DNA of 64,000 nt from an uncultured Poribacteria bacterium (GCA_958296125.1 OY282444.1:1793940-1857939), one strand, 5' to 3'. Numbered from the stretch's first letter, positions 47,301 to 55,902 are shown. Numbers and translations are program-made. Notes: generated from the letters alone by a model not told the origin.

Positions 47301-50300
47301 CTGAATCGCAATCCGAAACGCATCGGTGCCCGTCGTAGCAGAGGCTACCGCACGCCCGGTGCCGGCAGCACCGTAGGTGATCCTAATACTATTGGTTTTG
47401 TCAAGCGAAAAGATAGGCACCGTCACCGAGAACTTATCATCGTCCGCGGCGGAACCCAACCCAACGCCTTCCACTTCGGTATACCCCGGCTCACCCACCT
47501 CTTCAACTTGGGGTTTACTCCAGCTCGATGGCACGGTAATTTTCAACGCCCCATCTTCAATGGTCTGGCTCGGGGTGTAGGTAAATACCAATATCACATC
47601 GTCCGCAGCCGCACGCACCGTTTCCGTATCAACCGTCGCCGTTCCGGTGCCGTCCAATGCACCGGTCACTTTGATTTGTAAGATACCGGGCCTATCTTTA
47701 TAAATCTTCCCCGTCTTGTCAGGGTTTCTTATCTTCTCCCGGTCCTTGTGCTCCAATTCACTAGTAATGAGGGCGAAAACACCGTCCCCATCCCCATCAG
47801 ATTTAATCGTGAAGTCGGCGGTCCCAACAACGTCCTGAACCTCCGCACCGACATCGGCACCGGTTCCACCGCCGTAGATAAATCGGAAACTCCCACCTTT
47901 GGCGAGCTTATCGATTGTCGCGATCACGAGGTTGCTACCGATTTCCAATGAGGAGACCCCCGAACCGCGCGTCGTTATGTAATTCCGCTTTTGAGGGTCA
48001 TTCTGCATCGAACCCCAACCCGATGGAAGCTCGAGACTTACCGCGCCCCCGTCCATCGTGCCTGCCGCTGTGAACGTCACCTCTAACGCCCGATTACTAC
48101 TGCCCGCCTCTATTGAGGCCGGCGATAGCACCGCAGCAGCCTTACCGTCGACGATATTGCCCAGCGTAACCGTGACCGTCCCGGCCGTCCGGGTGCTCCC
48201 ACCCGAGGCGGTTCTAAAACTACCGGTCACTTCGACATCAGCAGCGACATGATGTAACACCGCCGCCTTCCCGTCGTCATCCGTCCGACCATACCTAATC
48301 GTGACGGAATCACCGACATTTAGCTGCCCAATCGCAACGCTAACCGTCCGACCGGAGACCGTGATCTCATCGTTACCAATAGCCGTTTTCCCACCGCTTG
48401 TTTTAGCATTGCCAAGGACTTGCACCCGGCCCGCCACCCCTTTCGTCTTCGTCGGCGCACTGCCCAACGCGGACGGGATGGTCAACCGAACCAAGCCACC
48501 CCGTATCGGGGTCGACTCCGCTGTAAACTTGAAATTGATGGTCGCCTCACTGCCGGCGGAGAACGTGTCGGCCCCATCGATTGCAAATGTTATCGCATCC
48601 GCTGAGGTCTTCACAACCGAGAGGATCGGGATCTCATTCACACCTGTGGTGGTCGGATCGTCCACAAGGGACGCAGCTCCAACCTCCACATCCCAGGCAT
48701 ACTCAGCCGCATCGGCTATGATGTTGACCCTGCGGATTCTCGCCGTTACCGTTTTCCCTTTCTTAACGCTAATACTTGTCCAAGTCAGCTTATCCGCAGC
48801 TACCGTTAAACTATCAGACTCCGAACCGGTGACATACCCGTAGGCAGCAGAGTTATCATCCTGGAGTATCTGATCGGCACTGGCATCTATGACAAGCCCC
48901 TTCGGCTCTATCTCTATCGTTGTGTTGCTAAGATCGGTATACGCGGTATACGTCACGGTGATATCGCGACGCTGCGAACCCGCCTCCACTGAAACCGGCG
49001 ACAGATCCACCTTACCAGAACCGCCGACAGCAATCCACCGACCACCACTCACCTTCGCATCGGCGGTCTCAGATTTGATAAGCGTCGGCTCAACATCAGC
49101 GGCGACACCGCGCTTGACAATGGTCTCCGCGGTGATACCCGCATCAGTGCTACTCCCAATCGCAGCATCGCGAGTATAGGAAACGATAATTTGCTGACCC
49201 GTATCAAGCGTGGTAATCGGGATCGTTAGCTTCGTAGGATTGGTGGCATCACCCGCCGTAACCATCTCGGCACCAATGGCTCCCCCGCCCCGTGTCCACA
49301 CCTTGAAATCACCAGCCACAGGGGTGTCCTTTGGCCCTAAATGGGCCATTCCGACTCCTGCGGGTAGAAAGGATAACGCTAGCTCACTGTTGTGCATCGG
49401 CCCAGGGGCTGTAAAGGTGAGTGTGAATCGGGTCTTTTCCTCGCCCGGGAATACCCGACCCGGTGTGATTTTAAGCTCTCTTGTGAGGGGGTCACGGGTA
49501 TTAGCATTAGAGGTGTCAGCAACCGGCGGACCATCTCCTATGATATTGCCAACCCTAACTACCGGTGAAACCAGTAACAGACGCAGAACATTGTCCCTGG
49601 TGCTGGCACTGCATCGGAATTCATAGCCAGCATACCTGATATCATCGGCCGCATCGGTGTTACCCCGAGTGTCCATGCCAAGCAGACTCCTAGGGATAGG
49701 GGCAGTCACATCACCAAATCGGATGATAAGGGCTTTCTCAACACTCCTCTGGGCATTCCAACTCGAACCGAGGGTGACGGTTATCCGCTTGTCCGCTTCA
49801 AATTCTACATTTGTCACGCTGTTATTATCTGCGAGGTTAGCACCGGTGACGACATTGCCATCTTTATCCGTTTCGTATATCGGCGTTGCACCATCCTTGA
49901 TTGATAGGAACTTGTTAGAAACCTTCCAACCCGGTGGTATCGCAATCCGAAACCGACCGCCAACCATGTTTTCAGTCGTTGGCCTGGGCCTGTAGGTAAA
50001 CTCCAGAACATTGCGAACACTGCCCGCAGCAAGAGGGGGAAGCGGGGTCTTAGGATCCGCCTTGACAATCACCGAGGGCATCGGGTCGGGCAAGTTGGCG
50101 TTAGCACGGTGAGCCCAGCCTATGTTTACTTGGCCCGCGTTGACGAATAAATGCCAGTTTTCGTTGTCACCTACGTCTTGCCTTCTTCTTGTAATACTTT
50201 GATCAGCACTTTCCTCATCTCCTGTCCGCTCTGCAAGCGGAACGAATACAAAATCACCTCGAATTTCCTCTCCTTGAAGGTTTCCATATACAGGTGCCTG

Positions 50301-51185
50301 GTTCATCGGGTCAAATACGGTTAGCCAGAGCGTTCTGTAGTTCGATTCCGTTATTATCGGAGGCGCGACCTGGACGACGGTCGGGGTAGAGACGATGGTC
50401 GTATCGGCCGCGAGCGTCGATACGTCTATGTGCGACGTGTCCAGCTCCCTCCAAGTGCCCCCTGCGTTGACCTGATACCTGAATACAAAGGTCGTGTCCT
50501 TGACAAGGGGACGGATATGTATCAAACAGCTCACTAAGTAGTGAGCTCTCACTACAGCTACGTTATCGGTAGTATCTGGATCCATAGCGGAAATTTGTTG
50601 TTTGATTCTTACCAACTTCTCTCCCTCGTCCACGAATATACCCGTGGAATCGTCCACATCGGGGTCATCGTAAAGCGCGTGACCGGGGAGTGTAGTGTAG
50701 AGACCGGGAGAGAATTCAGTATTAACCATAGATATGCTTCCTGAGTAGAAAGCACGCACCCGAGTCCCCACCAGGGCCTTCCCTTCGGAATTCCGAAGGA
50801 ACTCGACACCGTCTGGGAGCCAAAACTGAAACCCCCGCTTATCGTCGTTATTGTGCGTTGTATACGCAATGGTCAACAGGTAATCACGGCCGCCCCGAAT
50901 ATCCCCCTCGGGAATAATCCATCGATTGGTTGGATCACTAAGGGCGAAACCTATTAGGTCAGAGAATATCCTGCCTTGCGGCGCGGCCTCGTCAATGAAC
51001 AAGCCCGCAACCAACATCAAACTGATAACCAAAAATACGCATCTTTTATGTTGTTGGGTTAATGGGCTTTGAGTGGCTTTGAGTGGCTTTGAGTGGCTTT
51101 GAGTGGCTTTGAGTGGCTTTGAGTGGCTTTGAGTGGCTTTGAGTGGCTTTGAGTGGCTTTGAGTGGCTTTGAGTAGTTCAATCAT
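44319..51185 (-). CDS. Giant modular surface protein B, in frame (phase ON)
   Basis: A 2288-residue secreted protein. Residues 1-50 are MIEL plus repeated LKATQSHSKP decapeptides encoded by the 11-unit array; 51-78 complete a signal peptide (QQHKRCVFLVISLMLVAGLF). The head (about 80-375) is unlike gene A. From PLAAGSVRNVLEFTY (about 382) to the end the two proteins are nearly collinear and highly similar: Ig-like beta domains, then VPLKVEGLDTVGDLREMLGD, then the C-terminal sorting-type domain with NYPNPFNPETWIPY, YWDGRNRFGEQVASGIYFY and RKMLILK. It is probably displayed on the cell surface or released by a type-IX-like or porin-type pathway; none is visible here. ATG 51185 has AGGAG 4 bases upstream. 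Confidence 0.92.
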   Translation of the reverse strand: MIELLKATQSHSKPLKATQSHSKPLKATQSHSKPLKATQSPLTQQHKRCVFLVISLMLVAGLFIDEAAPQGRIFSDLIGFALSDPTNRWIIPEGDIRGGRDYLLTIAYTTHNNDDKRGFQFWLPDGVEFLRNSEGKALVGTRVRAFYSGSISMVNTEFSPGLYTTLPGHALYDDPDVDDSTGIFVDEGEKLVRIKQQISAMDPDTTDNVAVVRAHYLVSCLIHIRPLVKDTTFVFRYQVNAGGTWRELDTSHIDVSTLAADTTIVSTPTVVQVAPPIITESNYRTLWLTVFDPMNQAPVYGNLQGEEIRGDFVFVPLAERTGDEESADQSITRRRQDVGDNENWHLFVNAGQVNIGWAHRANANLPDPMPSVIVKADPKTPLPPLAAGSVRNVLEFTYRPRPTTENMVGGRFRIAIPPGWKVSNKFLSIKDGATPIYETDKDGNVVTGANLADNNSVTNVEFEADKRITVTLGSSWNAQRSVEKALIIRFGDVTAPIPRSLLGMDTRGNTDAADDIRYAGYEFRCSASTRDNVLRLLLVSPVVRVGNIIGDGPPVADTSNANTRDPLTRELKITPGRVFPGEEKTRFTLTFTAPGPMHNSELALSFLPAGVGMAHLGPKDTPVAGDFKVWTRGGGAIGAEMVTAGDATNPTKLTIPITTLDTGQQIIVSYTRDAAIGSSTDAGITAETIVKRGVAADVEPTLIKSETADAKVSGGRWIAVGGSGKVDLSPVSVEAGSQRRDITVTYTAYTDLSNTTIEIEPKGLVIDASADQILQDDNSAAYGYVTGSESDSLTVAADKLTWTSISVKKGKTVTARIRRVNIIADAAEYAWDVEVGAASLVDDPTTTGVNEIPILSVVKTSADAITFAIDGADTFSAGSEATINFKFTAESTPIRGGLVRLTIPSALGSAPTKTKGVAGRVQVLGNAKTSGGKTAIGNDEITVSGRTVSVAIGQLNVGDSVTIRYGRTDDDGKAAVLHHVAADVEVTGSFRTASGGSTRTAGTVTVTLGNIVDGKAAAVLSPASIEAGSSNRALEVTFTAAGTMDGGAVSLELPSGWGSMQNDPQKRNYITTRGSGVSSLEIGSNLVIATIDKLAKGGSFRFIYGGGTGADVGAEVQDVVGTADFTIKSDGDGDGVFALITSELEHKDREKIRNPDKTGKIYKDRPGILQIKVTGALDGTGTATVDTETVRAAADDVILVFTYTPSQTIEDGALKITVPSSWSKPQVEEVGEPGYTEVEGVGLGSAADDDKFSVTVPIFSLDKTNSIRITYGAAGTGRAVASATTGTDAFRIAIQGHEGGNFAPIRTQPTITVNPQASGKGKAVLAVTDGDAALHTGDTDRELTVTYTAAGQMIGGKVRLTIPAGWSAPSAETVTVTPAFSSTFDGQMIIVEGVNLSANGTVTFVYTGDVQPTAGTGVTFAVAVHGGDAADSYADVSGDATMLTVDVAEARPGSGSGTVTPRIVQAGATGVDLTFTYTAVGIIDAPREFRVQVPAPWTAPNNAATSEEDKGTYTVVHRHRGAATTVSVEKLDPVGRDMVARVKLGGLEVEAGDKIIFTYENADAPANREVTPFKILFDGKLVASDVQVRVQDSTPSQLSLSSAGAVSADAGAMPLAITVGLQDANGNETAMGTDVDVTLTSSSAGIFSETAEATGTEAITVTIPTGDVAAMVYYHDSTVGAATVTATAPNLTPATHEVTVTSDMITLLTASIDTTMAKVGDTVTVTATGTANQMLTFSIGSIVTGASMTESPEGTYTGSYTAVADLHDGIHEVTVTLTETGSSLSAGMLTVDTMAPAVTVAASPDAVANEEMVTITATVTDAGAIASVMADVSMLDSTQTTVALTMADDASDGAYSAEVTISADNEAMNGMQTITVTAMDAAGNSGMASATVMLQNSLEYTSMIPAGVSLFHVPLKVEGLDTVGDLREMLGDAATLATIYDGNSWNSRSGDVPITADLGIVLSMTADTTVTFTGDAWDDGTINLQAGQNLVGLPLNDASVTNISDIITLFDGSVANIIVSTDGNFQAISQAGDPGDGPVMGDAAYLITATADASATLTGDGWTNNTMAGAAPIALAGYKVDGQTPVLDVRGAVVDEVTGLAREGFRVKVKNLSTKSSLSRITSDETAAIGYNMTFVDLNDAHAARVGDVIEISVDSPDPLIGVKPMRHIVTVDDVKSSILEIEDLIAYEIPAETELLRNYPNPFNPETWIPYRLAEDADVTLTLYDSTGRVVRTLDLGHQTAAVYESRAKAIYWDGRNRFGEQVASGIYFYSLSAGDFSATRKMLILK
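51067..51176 (-). repeat. 10-bp tandem repeat, 11 units
   Basis: Ten perfect CCACTCAAAG copies plus one CTACTCAAAG copy at the start-codon end. 110 bases is 36 codons plus two bases, which keeps ATG 51185 in frame with the signal peptide and gene B. It differs from the sister array by five units. Confidence 0.97.
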
Positions 51186-51327
51186 CGTTCTCCTAAAATA
51201 AAAACCCTTTCGGGTAAAATGCTAGAATGGAGACAGGGGGGCACCTGCATAGAACGGCCAACTGACCAAAGTCAACCCCATACAGGTAGTTCCCACAACT
51301 TGCCCTGTCAAAACTAAGAAACAATTA
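51177..51327 (-). promoter_or_regulatory. Duplicated upstream region of surface protein B
   Basis: It is the sister of 44161-44311. One of its two differences changes GGTCAACTGACC to GGCCAACTGACC, breaking the symmetry of the possible operator. The duplicated identity ends at position 51327, directly before a run of alternating TA. Confidence 0.55.
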
Positions 51328-51340
51328 TATATATAATACA

Positions 51341-51358
51341 ACAGATCGAAAGATCTGT
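51341..51358 (-). terminator. Hairpin with T-rich tail after the LamG gene
   Basis: ACAGATC and GATCTGT pair over 7 bp around a 4-base loop; on the minus strand TTGTATTATATATATAATT follows. It lies 207 bases after the LamG gene stop and just upstream of the promoter region of gene B, which suits a terminator that insulates the giant gene. Confidence 0.45.
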
Positions 51359-51365
51359 CAAGTGT

Positions 51366-51495
51366 TTAGCGAACCGCCTCCTCATCCTTTTCCTTATCCA
51401 TTAGGTCCGTAAAAACCGCGTCAAAGAAGTTGGGCTTATGCACCCTAGCCTGATAAATGGCTTTCCGCCCCCCGGCGGATGGTAATCGTCAATTA
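51366..51495 (-). pseudogene. Possible gene remnant
   Basis: Between a TGA and the TAA at 51366-51368 the minus strand has a protein-like open frame: GRKAIYQARVHKPNFFDAVF then TDLMDKEKDEEAVR. It lacks a start codon. It reads like the C-terminus of a lost gene of unknown family. Confidence 0.25.
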
Positions 51496-51565
51496 GCACC
51501 ACGAATTAGGGAGAGGAGGGCGGGTTTTTAGAAAAACTCGCCTTCTGAAGGTCACAACCCCACGG

Positions 51566-53026
51566 TTACAGGTCCTCGTCTTCATCATCTTCATCATCGT
51601 CCCGAATCCGCGTTGGTTCTTCGCCGGGTGCTGGTATTTCTGGGGTCGGATGCGGCTTTAACTCAAAATCGAAACCGGTCCTCATTTCTCCCATCTTTAC
51701 ATGCGTCCGGGTCACTATGTTAGAGTAGGCCCTGTCTCTTACCACTTTCACCTTGACTTCCCCAACGGGAACCCCATTGAGGGTATACCTCCCCTCCCGA
51801 TTGGAAAAGATATACCGCAGTTGACACCATCTATTTGACACCTGTATCCGCGCTCCTGAGATTGGTGTCTTGTCATCAGCGTCAATGATGGTCCCGGAAA
51901 GTCCCCCGTGCGGGAAGATGTCTACGGTGCCAGCTGGCGTGTGCGCTGTTATCAGCGCATTTTCAGCTCCCACAAGGCGAAGGTTTTCCAGATAGATTTT
52001 GCTGCTGCCTACCTGTTTCGCCTCAAAAGTTACAATCGCTAGAATTCCCTTCTTACTTTTAACAGCGGTATTTGTGGTTCGATAAGATCGAATGTCCGCA
52101 ATAACACCTTTTTTATTATCCACACGCGGTTTTTCCCACACCGTGGTGTCAATGCCCTTTCGGCTTAAAAAATCTCCTTCTTTAATATCGACCACCTTTA
52201 GGATGGCAGGGTCAAATTTCAGGTCGAAGGTAAAGCGATAGAGCGGGGCAGTAAGACCAACAGAAATATTCGTGGTAAATGTCTCGCTTGGATTGATAAC
52301 CGTGCTCTCAACATCAATTGCATTGGCGGGTGTAAAGCTATTCGGCAAGGTTGCTGCTATAATCTGGGTAGATCCTTCGAGAACACCGTGATTCCCGTTT
52401 GGGGACAGATCCGCTGCGGTGCCGTCGTCGAAGTTCCAGTAACCCGCCAAGCCCGGTTCATCCCCTGTGAGGGGCGCATTCATTGTTGACAGGATTTCTT
52501 CGTGGGTGCGGGCGACGTTCCAGATGCGGACCTCATCGACCATACCCGGCCAATACTGGTTACCGTGCGTTCCGATTTGAACCGGCGAGCTGCTTGAAGG
52601 AATGGAGCCAGGCCAATCTCTCTCTGCTGCGAGACCCCCGTTGATGTAGACCCCCTGTTTTTGGCCATCGTAGACACAAGCGATGTGAAACCATTCATCC
52701 TTTGGCGCGCCAAAGCGGAGCATATCGTCTTCCCGCCCCTCTCGAAAGATGAAGAACCCATCGCTGTGAATATCCCAGGACATCGGATCGGCTAAATATT
52801 TGGATAGCCAGGCCTGTGCCCATTCGTTTACGGTCTCTGCATCCTTATGAAACACCCATCCTTCAAGGGTGATGGCCTCCGTAATATCAAGACTGTCCGA
52901 GTGGGCAATTTCGACATAATCTCCACCGCCATCCAGACTCAACACCCGATTAACGGCCCAAGTGTCGTGCATTATGGCGATAAAGGTTAGGGTGAAAACG
53001 CTCGATACTGTCAATGCAAACTTCAT
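51566..53026 (-). CDS. Secreted LamG/cohesin-like/carboxypeptidase-regulatory-like protein
   Basis: A 486-residue secreted protein. The signal peptide is about 1-24 (ending DTWAV). A LamG domain follows (about 27-215: LDGGGDYVEIAHSDSLDI, ITLEGWVFHK, MVDEVRIWNVARTHEEIL). Then a cohesin-like beta domain (about 235-370: FTFDLKFDPAILKVVDIKEG). Then a carboxypeptidase-regulatory-like beta domain (about 375-455: GLSGTIIDADDKTPISGARI). The C-terminus is a run of Asp/Glu. The composition suggests glycan binding and display. It ends the probable operon starting at the sulfatase-like gene. Confidence 0.83.
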   Translation of the reverse strand: MKFALTVSSVFTLTFIAIMHDTWAVNRVLSLDGGGDYVEIAHSDSLDITEAITLEGWVFHKDAETVNEWAQAWLSKYLADPMSWDIHSDGFFIFREGREDDMLRFGAPKDEWFHIACVYDGQKQGVYINGGLAAERDWPGSIPSSSSPVQIGTHGNQYWPGMVDEVRIWNVARTHEEILSTMNAPLTGDEPGLAGYWNFDDGTAADLSPNGNHGVLEGSTQIIAATLPNSFTPANAIDVESTVINPSETFTTNISVGLTAPLYRFTFDLKFDPAILKVVDIKEGDFLSRKGIDTTVWEKPRVDNKKGVIADIRSYRTTNTAVKSKKGILAIVTFEAKQVGSSKIYLENLRLVGAENALITAHTPAGTVDIFPHGGLSGTIIDADDKTPISGARIQVSNRWCQLRYIFSNREGRYTLNGVPVGEVKVKVVRDRAYSNIVTRTHVKMGEMRTGFDFELKPHPTPEIPAPGEEPTRIRDDDEDDEDEDL

Positions 53027-53087
53027 ATCTTATGCCTCCTTGCAATTGGACTTGGATATCACCTATCATTTAAGTTTCAACCTAAAG

Positions 53088-54140
53088 TCAAAACTTGCCA
53101 TCCCGCACTTCAAACTTCGTCGGCTTGCCCAGGGTCATCCCTCCGATTTCTACCCAATGTGCTACCCACTGGGTCATCTGTTCAAGTGAAATTCGCGGAT
53201 AACCGAAAAGCTGATGACAGCGAGCGGCATTGCTTAGGAGTGCGGTATCTGCCTCTACCCCTTCAAAGACGGGCACTTTCCCAAAAATTTCACCGAACCG
53301 TGTGGCGAGCCAGCGAATCGAAACGATTTCTGGCCCTGTGAGGTTAAGAAGCATCGGTGGACTTTGACAGTGCCCGATGCTCCTCAGTGCAACTGCGTTC
53401 GCGTCTCTTTGCCAGATGACGTTGGCGGCTCCCATTGTTACATCTACAGGCTGCTCACCGTAAACCTTTTCTGCGATGTCCAGCAGGATACCATACCGCA
53501 GATCGATGGCGTAGTTCAAGCGGAGGATTGCGACGGATGTTCTGAATTGATTTGATGCGTGTGTAAACATCCGCTCGCGACCAAGACAGGACTGTGCATA
53601 TTCGCCCGCTGGATCCACAGGGTGCGTTTCTGTCGCGCCGCCGTGGGAAACGGGTGTGAGTGGATAGACGTTTCCTGTCGAAAAGACGACGATACGGGAG
53701 TTCCGATATTTTTCGGCGACCCGTCCGGGCAGATAGGTATTCATCGCCCACGTCAAGGGTTCATTCACTGTGGAACCAAACTTCCTGCCTGCCATGAAAA
53801 TCACATTGGGAACATCCGGCAACCCCTGCAACTCGGTTTCGTTGAGTAGGTCACACGCAATAGTCTCAATGCCCCCCCGATTCAGATCGGCCTGTAAGCC
53901 CGGTGCTGAGAAACGGGATACGCCGATCACGCTCTGTGCTGAACCTGATTCGTCGATAGCGCGTTTTGCCAGCTTTGCCAGCGTCGGTCCCATCTTCCCA
54001 CCCACGCCGAGTATGAGCAGATCGCCCCCCATTCCCCCCATCGCTTCAACGACTTCTGGCGTAGGTCTGGACATCATCTCCTCAAGTTGCTCTGAATCCT
54101 CGATACATTGAAGTTGTGATACGGTTTCTATTGTATCCAT
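53088..54140 (-). CDS. NAD-dependent epimerase/dehydratase-like protein
   Basis: A 350-residue extended-SDR protein. The Rossmann loop is LILGVGGKMGPTLAKLA (about 42-58). The catalytic YxxxK is altered: the Tyr is in GEYAQSCLGRERMF, where Cys stands at the Lys position, so classical SDR catalysis is doubtful. A RLNYAIDLRYG segment and a late TGPEIVSIRWLA fit the sugar-epimerase subgroup. It starts 5 bases after the DUF58 stop, so the two are co-translated. Confidence 0.75.
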   Translation of the reverse strand: MDTIETVSQLQCIEDSEQLEEMMSRPTPEVVEAMGGMGGDLLILGVGGKMGPTLAKLAKRAIDESGSAQSVIGVSRFSAPGLQADLNRGGIETIACDLLNETELQGLPDVPNVIFMAGRKFGSTVNEPLTWAMNTYLPGRVAEKYRNSRIVVFSTGNVYPLTPVSHGGATETHPVDPAGEYAQSCLGRERMFTHASNQFRTSVAILRLNYAIDLRYGILLDIAEKVYGEQPVDVTMGAANVIWQRDANAVALRSIGHCQSPPMLLNLTGPEIVSIRWLATRFGEIFGKVPVFEGVEADTALLSNAARCHQLFGYPRISLEQMTQWVAHWVEIGGMTLGKPTKFEVRDGKF

Positions 54141-54145
54141 CTCTT

Positions 54146-55036
54146 TTACTTTCGTCGCGAAAGATAAGACGACAGCGCATAATCAAACGGCGTTGCCGTA
54201 TCAATTTGCACGTAGTCAATTAAACTGGCACCGCACCCCCGGCGATAGGCTTGAATAAACTCCCCCAACTGTTCCAGATAGCCAACTTTGAGTACCTCTG
54301 CCTGTGTTGAGAGGGTGCTATCCGTTTCCATATCCCGAAAAACAACCGGGCCCTCAAACGGAAATGTCATTTCGGCTTTGTCGAGCAGATGAAACACGAT
54401 GACCTCGTGCTTGCGATGGCGAAAATGTTTGAGGGCAGAGAGGACTTCTGACGGTTGATCGAGGAGGTCAGAGATCACGATGACCAATCCACGACGAATA
54501 ATCCGTTTGGCAAGCTCATTAAAAGTGGCACTGATGCTCGTTTCTTCGCCCGGCTGAATGCTTTCCAAGGTGGACATGATGGCGTGCAAGTGAGTTGCAG
54601 CGCCGCGTGGCGGGATGTATTGCCTGATATGCGTGTCAAAGACCGCTAGGCCTGCGGAGTCCCGCTGCTTGAGCATAAGGTACGTCAGCGATGCGGCGAG
54701 ATAACAGGCGTATTCAAACTTGGTGATGCCGTTATCATCATATTTGTAGTTCATCGATCCGCTGGCATCGAGCAGGACATAGGCGCGAAGGTTGGTTTCC
54801 TCCTCAAACTTTTTAATGTAATAGCGGTCCGATTTGCCATATACCTTCCAATCGATATAACGGATGGCATCGCCGGGCATGTATTGGCGGTGCTCGGCAA
54901 ATTCAACGCTGAAACCCTGATATGGGCTTTTGTGCCGTCCTGTGATAAAACCCTCCACGACAAGACGGGCAACCAGTTCCATGCCACCGAGCCGGGAAAG
55001 TGCTGCAGGATCTAAGTATCTGTGAGAGGTTCTCAT
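54146..55036 (-). CDS. DUF58 domain-containing protein (vWA-like)
   Basis: A 296-residue protein of the DUF58 family. The signature YMPGDAIRYIDWKVYGKSD is complete (about 52-70), and DASGSM (about 91) is a MIDAS-like metal motif of a vWA fold. LVIVISDLLD follows. DUF58 proteins are usually paired with a MoxR-type AAA ATPase; none is nearby. It lies between the MetH-activation-domain gene (35-base gap) and the epimerase-like gene (5-base gap). Confidence 0.88.
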   Translation of the reverse strand: MRTSHRYLDPAALSRLGGMELVARLVVEGFITGRHKSPYQGFSVEFAEHRQYMPGDAIRYIDWKVYGKSDRYYIKKFEEETNLRAYVLLDASGSMNYKYDDNGITKFEYACYLAASLTYLMLKQRDSAGLAVFDTHIRQYIPPRGAATHLHAIMSTLESIQPGEETSISATFNELAKRIIRRGLVIVISDLLDQPSEVLSALKHFRHRKHEVIVFHLLDKAEMTFPFEGPVVFRDMETDSTLSTQAEVLKVGYLEQLGEFIQAYRRGCGASLIDYVQIDTATPFDYALSSYLSRRK

Positions 55037-55071
55037 GGTTTTTCCGTTCTTTTGAGGACAAGCTTTGAGGT

Positions 55072-55902
55072 TTAAGATGGCTTTACGTTGAAAACCCTTC
55101 CCTCCGGGTGAGGCACAATAATCGCGGCGACCGACCCCTCCGGTGTCAGTTGGAATTCCTCCGAGAGTTCAACACCAATCCGCTCCGGCTCAAGCAGCCG
55201 CCATAGCTTGGCGAGCATTGCTAAGTCTGGACAAGCGGCATCCCCGAACCGAAAACGCGCCCCTTGATAGCTCCCGTGAAACAGATCGAGGACGTACGGA
55301 CTATCTTCTGCGGCGATGTCAAGTTCAAGGCGAATCTGTCGGTGGGCATACTCTTCCAGTGCTTCAGTCGTCTCGATAGCCATCCCACGTAGATGCAGGC
55401 ATCTCCCTTCATCGCCTTCAGCCATCGCGTGCTGCATAACCTCCGTAATTGTGGATCCAATCGTGACAAGCTGAAATGCCACAACATCCATCTGAATAGA
55501 ATCAACACTGGCAAAATAATCGGTGATGCAGCGTCGCTCTTCAGTGTGCGTCTGACGAGGAAAGGTGAAACGGACCCATTCGGTTTGGGCATCAACATGG
55601 TAGATGATGAGGTCGTCGCCCTCCGACTGTGCGTGAAAATAGCCGTACACCACCAATGGACGTAACCAACCGTTATCCATGCAGAGCTGCTTGTAATGTT
55701 GGTATATCGGCACAACTTCCTGCTCGATGAAGCGATCATACTCATGTTGCGACATACCTAGCTGACGGCGATATCGCCACTGGACGCGGAACAGCACCAC
55801 AGGGTTGATATAGTTGTAGACCTGTTCCAACGAGATGTCGGTGACGACCCTTACGCCGTAGAATGGCGGCATCGGAATGTGGGAGTGAGATGCAAACTGC
55901 AA
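55072..55902 (-). CDS. Free-standing MetH activation (AdoMet-binding) domain
   Basis: A 276-residue protein that matches the C-terminal reactivation domain of B12-dependent methionine synthase along its length: PPFYGVRVVTDI, VLFRVQWRYRRQLG, LRPLVVYGYFHAQSEGDDLI, VRFTFPRQ, LHLRGMAIETTEALEEYAHR, RFRFGDAACPDL and PERIGVELSEEFQLTPEGSV. In MetH it binds AdoMet to remethylate oxidised cobalamin. No homocysteine, folate or B12 domain precedes it. TTG 55902 with AAGGGG 7 bases upstream is the likely start. In full MetH the AdoMet loop is RxxxGY; here RFRFGD. Confidence 0.87.
   Translation of the reverse strand: MQFASHSHIPMPPFYGVRVVTDISLEQVYNYINPVVLFRVQWRYRRQLGMSQHEYDRFIEQEVVPIYQHYKQLCMDNGWLRPLVVYGYFHAQSEGDDLIIYHVDAQTEWVRFTFPRQTHTEERRCITDYFASVDSIQMDVVAFQLVTIGSTITEVMQHAMAEGDEGRCLHLRGMAIETTEALEEYAHRQIRLELDIAAEDSPYVLDLFHGSYQGARFRFGDAACPDLAMLAKLWRLLEPERIGVELSEEFQLTPEGSVAAIIVPHPEGRVFNVKPS

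Noticed and set aside
37223-50744. Many open frames on the plus strand across the two giant genes
   Set aside because: They lie antisense to long, well-supported minus-strand proteins and recur at matching places in both paralogues only because the DNA is duplicated. Their sequences have no domain character.
44001-51176. Decamer arrays as CRISPR
   Set aside because: The units are contiguous 10-mers with no spacers and lie inside coding sequence; no cas gene is present.
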